This document shows positions 26,886 through 34,806 of a stretch of 64,000 nt of DNA, piece by piece. The DNA lies in contig NZ_JABWRJ020000005.1 in NCBI RefSeq assembly GCF_014268935.2, positions 1 to 64,000 of the forward strand. The letters are read 5' to 3'. Made by a program: the position numbers and the translations under genes. How positions within the stretch are numbered: position 1 is the first letter of the stretch; every line of letters starts with the position of its first letter. This DNA comes from Pseudomonas peradeniyensis. GTDB taxonomy: Bacteria; Pseudomonadota; Gammaproteobacteria; Pseudomonadales; Pseudomonadaceae. The notes under the pieces were generated by a model. That model saw nothing but the letters and a program-made list of their open reading frames with translations. It was not told where the DNA came from and did no database searches.

Positions 26886-27266
26886 TCAGGCCTGCACGAA
26901 AGTGCTGAAGTCCAGCTGCTCGCCACCCGGGCGGCTGTCGCGCAGCAGCGAGTCGCGGTCGGCGCTCAGGGCCAGGCTGATGGTCGAGCGGCGTTTGCCG
27001 GCGTTGCGCACTTCCATCTGCTCCTGGTGAGCGCGCAGGAAGTTGGTCGGCACCTTCAGGTGCTGCAGTTCATCGGTTTCCGGGGTGTGCAGCAGCAGGT
27101 TGACCCAGTCGGGCTGGCCTTTGCGCAGCAGCGCCACCGGCACCTCGAACCACCACAGGTTGCGCTTCTTGTCGAGGATGGCGAACAGGGTGTTGTCGCG
27201 GTTGAGCACCGGCCGGGTCAGCGCTTCGTTACGGCGAGCGATGGCGGTGGGTTTGTCGAGTTTCAT
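26886..27266 (-). CDS. Conserved hypothetical protein
   Basis: A 126-residue soluble protein with no signal peptide or membrane segment. A central aromatic patch (KKRNLWWFEVPVALL, about 54-68) is followed by TDELQHLKVPTNFLRAHQEQM. I recognise no family. It is convergent with the CvfB-like gene, with stop codons directly adjacent, and it starts with a good AGGAACCTGC site. Confidence 0.68.
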   Translation of the reverse strand: MKLDKPTAIARRNEALTRPVLNRDNTLFAILDKKRNLWWFEVPVALLRKGQPDWVNLLLHTPETDELQHLKVPTNFLRAHQEQMEVRNAGKRRSTISLALSADRDSLLRDSRPGGEQLDFSTFVQA

Positions 27267-27319
27267 GCAGGTTCCTGCGGGTTGACGCTAGATTGGCCTG
27301 ATATTGTGCGGGTGGGCTC

Positions 27320-27358
27320 ATCGTGGGGCAAGTCGCATCGGCGCGCCGCCGCTCCCAT
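27320..27358. repeat. Degenerate REP-like element
   Basis: CATCGTGGGGCAAGTCGC...CCGCCGCTCCCATGGGG is the same long-centre REP variant as the one translated within pxpC. Confidence 0.55.
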
Positions 27359-27478
27359 GGGGAAAACGCGAGGCCGTTGGGCTGGGACCAGGCAAACTAA
27401 TTGAAACTCCTGCCGATGGCCGTGGGTCGATCAGGTGTCGACACGATTTTCCGTGTCTTTTCGGCAAGGAGACATCCC

Positions 27479-27658
27479 ATGAGCGGCACCAAGGATAAAG
27501 CGAAAGGCCTGGCCAACGAGGCCGTGGGCAACATCAAGCAGGGCGTCGGCAAGGTGACCGGCAACGACAAGCTGCGCGCCGAGGGCAAGGCCCAGGAGTT
27601 GAAGGGCGAGGCGCAGCAGGCCGTGGGCAAGGTCAAGGATGCCGTGAAGAAACCTTGA
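27479..27658 (+). CDS. CsbD family stress-response protein
   Basis: A 59-residue, very hydrophilic, Lys/Gly/Ala-rich protein made of two similar halves (KDKAKGLANEAVGNIKQGVGK and AQELKGEAQQAVGKVKDAVK). This is the CsbD signature. Such proteins are induced by general stress or stationary phase and their molecular function is not known. The ATG at 27479 has an excellent AAGGAGA site 7 bp upstream. Confidence 0.88.
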   Translation: MSGTKDKAKGLANEAVGNIKQGVGKVTGNDKLRAEGKAQELKGEAQQAVGKVKDAVKKP

Positions 27659-27670
27659 TCGCAGTGGCAT

Positions 27671-27721
27671 TGTCGCGGGGCAGTGCGCTCTCATCCGGTG
27701 GGAGCGGGCTTGCCCCGCGAT
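27671..27721. repeat. BIME, one arm degenerate
   Basis: TGTCGCGGGGCAGTGCGCTCTC is paired with the intact inverted copy GGGAGCGGGCTTGCCCCGCGA, downstream of csbD. Confidence 0.75.
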
Positions 27722-27823
27722 TGCGTTGTGCGTTTGGCAACGCGCCAGCGAACAGCACGCCCGCCGCCTGGTCTATTAGACTTGTTGCATTGCCACCCCG
27801 ATCAAGCGGCGAAAGGAGACGCT

Positions 27824-28780
27824 ATGATTTTCCCCGACCTGCGCGGCCTGCCCCTGCACCGCGTGCTGGTGCGCACCGTCAAGGAGTTCCTCGACGACGA
27901 GATGTCCACCTATGCCTCCGCGCTGGCCTACCAGATGCTGTTCTCGCTATTCCCGTTCCTGTTGTTCCTGATCGCCCTGATCGGTTTCCTGCATTTGCCG
28001 GACTTCTTCTCCTGGCTGCGCCTGCAATCCGAGCTGGTGCTGCCGCCCCAGGCCCTGGAGCAGGTCAACCCGGTGATCGACCAGTTGCAGCAGTCCAAGG
28101 GCGGATTGCTGTCGGTGGGTATCGTGATCGCGCTGTGGACCGCCTCGGCGGGCGTGCGCCTGATGATGAGCGCGATGAATGCCGCCTACGACGTGCCCGA
28201 AGGGCGGCCGGTGTGGAAGCGTATCCCGCTGTCGATCATCTACACCGTCGGCGTCGCCGGCATGCTCCTGGCGGCTGCCGCGCTGATGGTGCTGGGGCCG
28301 CAGGTCATGGGGTGGATCGCCTCCCAGGTGGGCCTGGAAGAGGCGGTGGTGGTCGTCTGGACCATCCTGCGCTGGCCGGCGATCATTATCCTGATGATGG
28401 TGGCGGTGGCGCTGATCTACTACGTGATGCCCGATGTGAAGCAGAAATTCCGTTTCATCACCCCAGGCTCGGTGCTGGCGGTGGTGGTGTGGATCATCGC
28501 GTCGCTGGGCTTTGCCTACTACGTGAAGACCTTTGCCGACTACAACGCCATGTATGGCAGTATCGGGGCGATCATCGTGCTGTTGCTGTACTTCTACATT
28601 TCCGCTGCCGTGCTGCTGCTGGGGGCCGAGATGAACGCGGTGATCGAGCATATGTCCGCCGAGGGCAAGAACCCCGGCGAGAAGGAATTCGCCCAGGACA
28701 ATCCGCAACAGACCGTCACCGTGCTCGGCCATGAGCACCCGGTGACACCCGAACCCCAGACCCGCGAGCCGAATACCTGA
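27824..28780 (+). CDS. YihY/virulence factor BrkB family membrane protein
   Basis: A 318-residue inner-membrane protein with six transmembrane helices, beginning with the family's conserved cytoplasmic stretch (DDEMSTYASALAYQMLFSLFPFLLFLIAL, read here in parts) and ending with a Pro/Glu-rich cytoplasmic tail. Once annotated as RNase BN, the family has no proven nuclease activity and its function is unclear. The ATG at 27824 follows AAAGGAGACGCT. Its stop overlaps the start of def (TGATG). Confidence 0.88.
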   Translation: MIFPDLRGLPLHRVLVRTVKEFLDDEMSTYASALAYQMLFSLFPFLLFLIALIGFLHLPDFFSWLRLQSELVLPPQALEQVNPVIDQLQQSKGGLLSVGIVIALWTASAGVRLMMSAMNAAYDVPEGRPVWKRIPLSIIYTVGVAGMLLAAAALMVLGPQVMGWIASQVGLEEAVVVVWTILRWPAIIILMMVAVALIYYVMPDVKQKFRFITPGSVLAVVVWIIASLGFAYYVKTFADYNAMYGSIGAIIVLLLYFYISAAVLLLGAEMNAVIEHMSAEGKNPGEKEFAQDNPQQTVTVLGHEHPVTPEPQTREPNT

Positions 28781-29316
28781 TGATCCGCGACATTCTCAAG
28801 ATGGGCGACGAACGCCTGCTGCGCATCGCCCCGCCCGTGCCGGAGCACATGCTCGGCAGCCCCGAGCTCAAGCAACTGATCGACGACATGTTCGAAACCA
28901 TGGCCCATGTCGGTGGCGTCGGCCTGGCCGCGCCGCAGATCGGCATCGACCTGCAACTGGTGATCTTCGGCTTCGAGCGCAGCGAGCGCTACCCGGACGC
29001 CGAGCCGGTGCCGCGGACCATCTTGCTCAACCCGGTGATCACGCCGCTGGCCACGGAGGTCGAGGACGGCTGGGAGGGCTGCCTGTCGGTGCCGGGCCTG
29101 CGTGGCGTGGTGCCGCGCTACAAGCACATCAGCTATTCGGGCATCGACCCGCAGGGCAACCCGATCAACCGCTTTGCCGATGGTTTTCATGCACGGGTGG
29201 TGCAGCATGAGTGCGATCACCTGATTGGCCGGTTGTACCCCTCGCGCATCCAGGACTTCAGCAAGTTCGGCTACACCGATGTGCTGTTCCCCGGGCTCGA
29301 TGTGGCCGACGACTGA
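28780..29316 (+). CDS. def: Peptide deformylase
   Basis: A 178-residue metalloenzyme that removes the N-formyl group from nascent proteins. The three motifs are GVGLAAPQIG (46-55), EGCLSVPG (99-106) and HECDHLIG (143-150), giving metal ligands Cys101, His143 and His147 and catalytic Glu144. It is coupled to yihY by a 1 bp overlap and is not next to fmt, so it may be a secondary deformylase. Its 3' end overlaps the convergent GNAT gene by 46 bp. Confidence 0.92.
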   Translation: MIRDILKMGDERLLRIAPPVPEHMLGSPELKQLIDDMFETMAHVGGVGLAAPQIGIDLQLVIFGFERSERYPDAEPVPRTILLNPVITPLATEVEDGWEGCLSVPGLRGVVPRYKHISYSGIDPQGNPINRFADGFHARVVQHECDHLIGRLYPSRIQDFSKFGYTDVLFPGLDVADD

Positions 29317-29720
29317 TCCCGCACCAGCGCCACCAGGGGCTTGCTGCGCTGGTAACGGGCCAGGCGCGAGGCCAGTGACTCGGGGAGGGTATTGGCTGGA
29401 GAGAAGGCCAGGCGCTGGTAGAAGGGCGCCAGGTCCGGATGGCAGAACAGCCAGGTCGGGGTAGTGGCAGCGCCCAACGCGGCTTCCAGCAACTGTGAAG
29501 CGATTTGCTGGCCACGCCATTGCGGGGCGATGAACAGGCCGGTCAGCCATTGGCCGCCCTCGACGGCTGACAGGCTCATCCCTCCGACGATTTCACCGCT
29601 GCGCGCCACCCACTGCTCGCCGTCACCGGCGGCGCGCATGCGCGAGCCATGCTGGCGATAGAACTGCTCCAGCAGGCGGCGCTGGATCGGGGGCAGGCGG
29701 GTGCAGGTCAGGGGCGGCAT
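29271..29720 (-). CDS. GNAT family N-acetyltransferase
   Basis: A 149-residue GNAT protein. Motif A, which binds acetyl-CoA, is LFIAPQWRGQQIASQLLEAA (about 67-86), preceded by the strand VGGMSLSAVEGGQWL, and the LAPFYQRLAF motif B region follows. The substrate is unknown. It is convergent with def, sharing 46 bp at the 3' ends, and a BIME lies upstream. Confidence 0.8.
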   Translation of the reverse strand: MPPLTCTRLPPIQRRLLEQFYRQHGSRMRAAGDGEQWVARSGEIVGGMSLSAVEGGQWLTGLFIAPQWRGQQIASQLLEAALGAATTPTWLFCHPDLAPFYQRLAFSPANTLPESLASRLARYQRSKPLVALVRDQSSATSSPGNSTSV

Positions 29721-29741
29721 GCGTGGCTCACGCTGTGTGGC

Positions 29742-29808
29742 TCATCGCGGGGCAAGCCCGCTCCCACAAGGTCGCATGCAACCTGTAGGAGCGGGCTTGT
29801 CCCGCGAC
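29742..29808. repeat. BIME (inverted REP pair)
   Basis: An inverted pair of CATCGCGGGGCAAGCCCGCTCCCACA-type REPs around AGGTCGCATGCAACCT. Confidence 0.88.
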
Positions 29809-30052
29809 AGGGCCTGTGCAGGAAAAATGACGGTGCTTTGTCGCAGATTGTTGCAAATCCGGCAAGGGTGAATAACCGACTTCGGGGTTCAACTATTCTG
29901 ACTGGGGAGTAGACTTTCACTCATCCCCCCGGCAGTACGATAAAGCGGGATCGGTACTTCGTGTCATCTTCGCAGTCGATGACAACTTCTCCGCGCCATT
30001 GACGGCATCAGAAGTCACGCGATCAGCTTGATAGCCATCAAGGTCGTTATCC

Positions 30053-30310
30053 ATGAAAGCCCTACTGATTCTTGCATTGGTCGGTATGTCCTCGCTCGCC
30101 TTCGCGGACCAGGTCAAGACCGCAGACACCCAACCCGTGGTCGAGCAGTACGACTATTCCACCAACCTCGACATCAAGCGCGTGATCAGCCTGTCGACGA
30201 TCCCCAACGTCTGTGAAGTGGTGCCCGCCACCATGACCTACGAGGACCATCAAGGGCAGGTGCACACCCTTCAGTACCGTGCCCTGGGCGAGGGTTGCCG
30301 GCTGAATTGA
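30053..30310 (+). CDS. DUF2790 family periplasmic protein
   Basis: An 85-residue secreted protein. Residues 1-18 are a signal peptide (LLILALVGMSSLAFA). The mature part has the DUF2790 pattern: YDYSTNLDIKRVISLSTIPNVC, then CEVVPATMTYEDHQGQVHTLQYRALGEGC. Its two cysteines can form a disulfide. The function is unknown and the family is typical of Pseudomonas. The upstream 235 bp gap should hold its promoter, and I see no recognised riboswitch in it. Confidence 0.85.
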   Translation: MKALLILALVGMSSLAFADQVKTADTQPVVEQYDYSTNLDIKRVISLSTIPNVCEVVPATMTYEDHQGQVHTLQYRALGEGCRLN

Positions 30311-30334
30311 GCCTGTCTGGCCAAGACACGGCTC

Positions 30335-30399
30335 GTGGGAGCGGGCTTGCCCCGCGATGGCGATCAGTTGCAATCGCGGGTCAAGCCCGCCCCCACAAG
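30335..30399. repeat. BIME, partly coding for the MocR C-terminus
   Basis: An inverted pair: GTGGGAGCGGGCTTGCCCCGCGAT and ATCGCGGGTCAAGCCCGCCCCCAC. The second arm is translated on the minus strand as the last residues (GAGLTRDCN) of the MocR regulator. Confidence 0.85.
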
Positions 30400-31731
30400 C
30401 TCCAGCCCCTGCTTCAACTGCGCCCGGCTGTGCGCCGCCGACAGGCTGACCCGCACCGCCCGCACACGCTCCGTGCCCACCGTGAACACGCTGGCCGGCA
30501 CGATCTCCACCCCTTGCGCCCGACACCGGGCAACCAGCACTTCGGCCTCCCCAGGCGTGGCCAGCCAGGCATGGGGCGAAGGCACGCCGTCCACCGGCAG
30601 TGCATTGCCCAGCAACGCCCGCGCCAGGCGCCAACGCTCGGCCAGTTCCTCCCGCTGCCAGGCCAGTCGCCGTGCGGCCGTCCCGTCCGAAATCCATTGG
30701 CAAGCGATGTGCAGGTTCAACGGCGACACCGACCAGTGGGTGGCCTGGGCATAAGGATCGATCTGCTCCAACAACGCTGGCCGGGCCACGATCCAGCCCA
30801 GGCGCAGGCCGGCGGCCACGGTCTTGGACAAGCTGCTGATCAGCACGCCGCGGCCTTCGAGCAAAGGGTAGAGCGGCGGCTGATCAGTCAGGGCGCCATA
30901 CACGTCATCCTCGATTACCAGCAAGTCGTGGCGCCTGGCGACTTCCGCCAGCGCCTGGCGCCGGGCCTCGTCCATGCATGCCCCGGTCGGGTTGTGCAGG
31001 GTCGGGGTGGTCACCAGTATCCGCGCGCCACTGGCCCGCACGACGCGGTCCAGTTCGTCCGGGCGCAAACCCTGCTCATCCAGGGCCACCCCCTGCACCG
31101 GCAGGCGCAGCTGACGACAGGCCGCCTTGATGCCCGGGGCGGTCAACGCTTCTACCATTACCGGCTCGCCTGCCTGGCACAGCGACTGCAGCACCAGGAG
31201 CAAGGCCTGTTGGGCACCACCGCAGAGCAGCACTTCCTCTGGCCTCAGCTCCAGACCGCGATTGGCCAGCCAGCGGGCGCCCTGGATCCGCCCCAGCAGC
31301 AGTTGCTCCGGCCCCAGGTAATGGTCGAGCAGGGCGGTTGCACCCTGTTCGAGCAGCCTGTGCAGGCTGTGCTCCAGGTCGAGATTGTGCGGATCGGCCA
31401 CCGGTACGTTGGTCGACAGGTCGATCACCTGATGCCGACGGTCTGGCAGCTTGAGGCGAAACAGCGTCGCCTCCTTGCTGCTGGCCAGCACATAGGTGCC
31501 GCGTCCCACCTCCCCGGACACCAGGTGCCGCGCCGCGGCTTCGCGGTAGGCCTGTTGCGTGGTGCTCGGGTTCAGGCCCAGCGCCCAGGCCAGGCGACGC
31601 TGGGGCGGCAGGCGCTCACCGGCTTTCAGCTCACCTTGTTCGATGGCACCGGCGATGGCCTCGACCAGCGCCAGGTAGCGCGGCTGGTCGTTGTCTGGGA
31701 GGGAAGGGATCCACACGAAATTGCTACCCAT
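30364..31731 (-). CDS. MocR/PdxR-type GntR regulator with aminotransferase domain
   Basis: A 455-residue regulator. A GntR winged helix (about 15-80; AGERLPPQRRLAWALGLNPSTTQQAYREA) is fused to an aminotransferase-fold domain with NPTG and the PLP-lysine motif SSLSKTVAAGLRLGW. Such proteins sense PLP or an amino-acid adduct and usually control a divergent PLP enzyme, here the dehydratase gene at 31807. The start at 31731 lies within one of two direct repeats and has no Shine-Dalgarno sequence. An ATG at 31752 is the alternative. The C-terminal nine residues are encoded by a REP. Confidence 0.87.
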   Translation of the reverse strand: MGSNFVWIPSLPDNDQPRYLALVEAIAGAIEQGELKAGERLPPQRRLAWALGLNPSTTQQAYREAAARHLVSGEVGRGTYVLASSKEATLFRLKLPDRRHQVIDLSTNVPVADPHNLDLEHSLHRLLEQGATALLDHYLGPEQLLLGRIQGARWLANRGLELRPEEVLLCGGAQQALLLVLQSLCQAGEPVMVEALTAPGIKAACRQLRLPVQGVALDEQGLRPDELDRVVRASGARILVTTPTLHNPTGACMDEARRQALAEVARRHDLLVIEDDVYGALTDQPPLYPLLEGRGVLISSLSKTVAAGLRLGWIVARPALLEQIDPYAQATHWSVSPLNLHIACQWISDGTAARRLAWQREELAERWRLARALLGNALPVDGVPSPHAWLATPGEAEVLVARCRAQGVEIVPASVFTVGTERVRAVRVSLSAAHSRAQLKQGLELVGAGLTRDCN

Positions 31732-31757
31732 GCAATATATATTTGGACCCATACAAT
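31727..31757. promoter_or_regulatory. Direct-repeat operator for the MocR regulator
   Basis: CCCATGCAAT (31727-31736) and CCCATACAAT (31748-31757) are direct repeats spaced 21 bp apart, two helical turns, in the divergent gap. Spaced direct repeats are the known binding pattern of MocR regulators. The first repeat includes the regulator's own start codon, which suggests autorepression. The ATATATATT between them could supply -10 elements. Confidence 0.65.
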
Positions 31758-31806
31758 GACCGGCGCTTAGGATCGGATCAAGCCCTACCGATGAAGGAAG
31801 ATCGCC

Positions 31807-32760
31807 ATGTTCGACTTGCCCGCCCTGCGTGAAGCCGCCGCCTTTGTTCACCAGCACGTTCCGCCGACCCCGCAGCATGCCTGGCCGCTGCTGGCCGAGC
31901 GGCTGGGTTGCCAGCTCTGGGTCAAGCACGAGAACCATGCCCCCACCGGTGCCTTCAAGGTGCGTGGTGGGCTGGTCTACGTGCGTTCCCTGCTGGCCGG
32001 TGGTGAAGTCCCCCGCGGGTTGGTCACCGCCACCCGCGGCAACCATGGCCAGAGCATGGCCCTGGCGGCGCGCCAGGCGGGCTTGCCGCTGGTGATCGTG
32101 GTGCCTGAAGGCAACTCGCGAGAGAAGAACGCCGCCATGCGTGCCCTGGGCGCGGAACTGGTGGAGCACGGCGTGGACTTCGACGTTGCCCGTGAAGAGG
32201 CGGCGCGCCTGGCCGAGGAACGCGGCTACCAGATGGTCCCATCCTTCCACCCGGAACTGGTGCGCGGCGTGGCCACCTATGCGCTGGAGCTGTTCGAGGC
32301 GGTGGCCGACCTGGATTGCGTGTACGTGCCGATCGGCATGGGCTCGGGCATCTGCGGGCTGATCCAGGCGCGCAACCTGCTGGGGCTGGACACCGAGATC
32401 GTCGGCGTGGTCTCCAGTGCTGCGGATGCCTATGCCCAGAGCTTCGAGCGGGGGCGTATCGTCACCACCGCCAGCGCCGACACTTTCGCCGATGGCATGG
32501 CTTGCCGCGTGCCGCACCCCGATGCCTTCGCGCTGGTGCGCGAGCATGCCGCACGCATCGTGCGGGTGAGCGACGACGAGATCGCCGAGGCCATGAGGCT
32601 CTACCACGAGACCACCCACAACACCGCCGAGGGTGCCGGTGCCGCTGCCTTGGCCGCGCTGATGCAAGAGCGTGGGCGTCAGGCCGGCAAGCGTGTGGCG
32701 GTGGTGCTCAGTGGTGCCAATGTGGATCGTGGGCCCTATGCGCAGGTGTTGGCGGGGTGA
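31807..32760 (+). CDS. Threonine dehydratase family PLP enzyme (ammonia-lyase)
   Basis: A 317-residue fold-type II PLP enzyme. The PLP lysine is Lys51 in TGAFKVRGG, the substrate loop is TRGNHGQS (about 75-82), and a glycine loop GMGSGICG (about 178-185) binds the phosphate. There is no C-terminal ACT-like regulatory domain, so it is the short, catabolic type: threonine/serine dehydratase or a hydroxyaspartate ammonia-lyase. It is divergent from the MocR regulator and probably controlled by it. The binding site GAAGGAAGA precedes the ATG. Confidence 0.87.
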   Translation: MFDLPALREAAAFVHQHVPPTPQHAWPLLAERLGCQLWVKHENHAPTGAFKVRGGLVYVRSLLAGGEVPRGLVTATRGNHGQSMALAARQAGLPLVIVVPEGNSREKNAAMRALGAELVEHGVDFDVAREEAARLAEERGYQMVPSFHPELVRGVATYALELFEAVADLDCVYVPIGMGSGICGLIQARNLLGLDTEIVGVVSSAADAYAQSFERGRIVTTASADTFADGMACRVPHPDAFALVREHAARIVRVSDDEIAEAMRLYHETTHNTAEGAGAAALAALMQERGRQAGKRVAVVLSGANVDRGPYAQVLAG

Positions 32761-32850
32761 TGAAAAATCCTGAATGAATGTCGAGGCATAAGAGCTTCCC
32801 CGGTTTGGTAGCATACTTGTCTACCTGCGAGGCGGCTCTGGGGATCGACG

Positions 32851-33048
32851 ATGAACTACATACACTACAGGGGCTACGAGGCTAGCGTCGAATACGATGT
32901 GCATGACCAGATCTTCGTCGGACGTGTACTCGGCATGATCGGTATCATCAGTTTTCACGCCAGCACTCTGCATGGGTTGCACGAAGCGTTTCAACGAGCC
33001 GTGGAAGACTATGTCTCCGACTGCACAGGCCAGTCGGAATCTGTCTGA
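32851..33048 (+). CDS. HicB-like protein, truncated and without HicA
   Basis: A 65-residue protein matching only the N-terminal partial RNase H-fold of HicB antitoxins (MNYIHYRGYEASVEYD...GRVLGMIGIISF...AFQRAVEDYVSDC). The C-terminal ribbon-helix-helix that normally binds DNA is missing, and no hicA lies on either side. Codons after the stop give no clear continuation in other frames. I read it as a solitary remnant or a short adapted HicB. Confidence 0.65.
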   Translation: MNYIHYRGYEASVEYDVHDQIFVGRVLGMIGIISFHASTLHGLHEAFQRAVEDYVSDCTGQSESV

Positions 33049-33125
33049 GCGAGTGAACTTTCTTTCTGTACGGCAAGCGCACCCTCGGGTTCAATGTGCA
33101 CCCCTGAATACGCCCAGAGTGCGCC

Positions 33126-33767
33126 ATGCCTTTCTCCAACGGTTTTCTGCTCAGTCTGTCCCTTTGCCTGGATATCGGGGTGGCCAATATCGCCATGATC
33201 ACCCTGGCCATGCAGCGCGGATTCCTCCAGGGATTCTGGTTGGGCCTGGGTACCTGCGTCGGCGACCTGGTCTATGCAATTGCTGCTCTGGCCGGAATGA
33301 CCGTGCTGCTGCAGTTCGAAAGCGTGCGCTGGGCCCTGTGGCTGGGCGGTTCGGCGCTGCTGGTGTGGTTTGCCGTGAAGATGTTGCTGGCGGCCTGGCG
33401 CGGCGGGCATCTGGAGTCGCGGGGCGAGGTGGTGGTGGAATCGGGCTGGCGCGAGTTCCTGCGCGGGATCTTCCTGGCCATGTCATCGCCCAGCGCGATT
33501 CTCTGGTTCGCGGCGGTGGGTGGGGTGCTGATCTCCAGGTCCGGTGGCGGCAGCCTGCTCGACGCGGGTCTGTTCCTCGGGGGCTTCTTCGCCGCCGGGT
33601 TGGCCTGGTGTGTGTCGCTCTGCGGCATCGCCAGCCATGGTGGGCGCTTGCTTGGGGACCGGCTGCTGACATGGTCCTACCTGCTGTCGGCGGCCATTTT
33701 CTGTTATTTCGCGGTGTACGTGATTCTCTCCGGTTATCGTGAGTTCATCTTGTCTACACCTGTTTGA
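33126..33767 (+). CDS. LysE family translocator
   Basis: A 213-residue inner-membrane exporter with six hydrophobic helices. The helix-1 region has LSLCLDIGVANIAMITLAMQRG in place of the usual PGP signature of LysE/RhtB exporters, and GLGTCVGDLVYAI follows. It is probably an amino-acid or related metabolite exporter. It is followed directly by the AAC(6')-like gene and may be co-transcribed with it. Confidence 0.83.
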   Translation: MPFSNGFLLSLSLCLDIGVANIAMITLAMQRGFLQGFWLGLGTCVGDLVYAIAALAGMTVLLQFESVRWALWLGGSALLVWFAVKMLLAAWRGGHLESRGEVVVESGWREFLRGIFLAMSSPSAILWFAAVGGVLISRSGGGSLLDAGLFLGGFFAAGLAWCVSLCGIASHGGRLLGDRLLTWSYLLSAAIFCYFAVYVILSGYREFILSTPV

Positions 33768-33791
33768 GTCATGGAGTTCCCAGAAGTGGCA

Positions 33792-34244
33792 ATGATCCAA
33801 CCCTGCACGGACCCGGGCAGTCCGGCCTGGCTGCACTTGCGCAGCGCCTTGTGGCCCGACAGTGCGGCGACTGATCACCTGGCGGAAATGGCCGATATCG
33901 CCGGCCGCCCTGCAACCTTCGTGGCCTTGCTGGCGTATGACGAGCAGGGCAGGGCGCAAGGGCTGGCCGAGGCGTCGGTGCGTCATGACTATGTCAATGG
34001 CAGCAATACTTCGCCGGTGGCGTACCTTGAAGGCGTCTTTGTCGAACAGGCTTCACGCGGCCAGGGCGTCGCCCGCCAGCTGATCGCGGCTGTCGAACGG
34101 TGGGCCGATGGCAAAGGTTGCCGCGAACTGGCCTCGGACGCCGCGCTGGACAATCTCGGCAGCCAGAGCATGCACGCGGCCCTGGGCTTTGCCGAGACCG
34201 AGCGTGTCGTGTACTTCCTCAAGCCAGTCGCGCCCCTCGACTGA
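33792..34244 (+). CDS. AAC(6')-type aminoglycoside N-acetyltransferase homologue
   Basis: A 150-residue GNAT enzyme strongly resembling chromosomal AAC(6')-I enzymes. The shared blocks are LRSALWPD, the EASVRHDYVNGSNTSPVAYLEG core (read in parts), VEQASRGQGVARQL (acetyl-CoA loop) and ASDAALDNLGSQSMHAALGFAETERVVYF (read in parts). Those enzymes acetylate the 6'-amine of aminoglycosides, and whether this one confers resistance cannot be told from sequence. The start at 33792 fits the family N-terminus, and 33771 is the upstream alternative. It lies 24 bp after the lysE-like gene. Confidence 0.8.
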   Translation: MIQPCTDPGSPAWLHLRSALWPDSAATDHLAEMADIAGRPATFVALLAYDEQGRAQGLAEASVRHDYVNGSNTSPVAYLEGVFVEQASRGQGVARQLIAAVERWADGKGCRELASDAALDNLGSQSMHAALGFAETERVVYFLKPVAPLD

Positions 34245-34338
34245 AAATTTCCGGGCAGTTGTCGATTTGCCGTTTTCCCGTTCGACCAGTGTTGAAAGCG
34301 TCACCACCAACCCTGATGAATCTTCGGAGGAAACACCG

Positions 34339-34764
34339 ATGAACACTGCAGCCGAGCGTGAACTGGAGCAACTGATCGAGCAGTGGATGCAAGCCGTGCG
34401 CGAGCGTGATGTGGACCGTATCGTCGCCCCCTACGCCGACGACATTCTTGCCTTCGACGCCATCCAGGCCCTGCAATTCAAGGGCAAGGCCGCCTACCGC
34501 GCCCATTGGGAAATGTGCATGGGCATGTGCACCGGGCCGATGGTGTTCGAACTGGCGCAACTGACCGTGCATGCCGACGGCGACCTGGGCCTGGCCCACT
34601 GGCTCAACCGCTGTGGCCCGGGCGACGATGAGAGCCAGTGCGGTTTCATGCGCGCCACTGTCGGCTACCGGCGCAGTGGCGGCCAATGGCAGGTCATCCA
34701 CGAACACTGGTCGGCGCCGTTCGACATGGAAACGCAAAAAGCGCTGTTCGATCTCAAACCTTGA
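34339..34764 (+). CDS. NTF2-like (SnoaL/DUF4440) protein
   Basis: A 141-residue single-domain cone fold of the SnoaL/ketosteroid-isomerase type: helix ERELEQLIEQWMQAVRERDVDRIVAPYADDILAFD, then the beta-sheet ending in GQWQVIHEHWSAPF. Such domains bind or isomerise small molecules, and no substrate is indicated. A strong GGAGG site (34326-34330) precedes the ATG. It is the first gene of an operon with a YciI protein and an ECF sigma factor, an arrangement known for ECF42 sigma factors. Confidence 0.83.
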   Translation: MNTAAERELEQLIEQWMQAVRERDVDRIVAPYADDILAFDAIQALQFKGKAAYRAHWEMCMGMCTGPMVFELAQLTVHADGDLGLAHWLNRCGPGDDESQCGFMRATVGYRRSGGQWQVIHEHWSAPFDMETQKALFDLKP

Positions 34765-34806
34765 ACGCCCTCGACCGCCTATCGCCACCTTGCCCCGGAG
34801 ACGATC

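Noticed and set aside
29880..29960. A GGGGAGTAGAC...CCCC stem upstream of the DUF2790 gene, considered as a yybP-ykoY (manganese) riboswitch
   Set aside because: Only a few bases of the conserved core match, and the downstream gene has no link to manganese.
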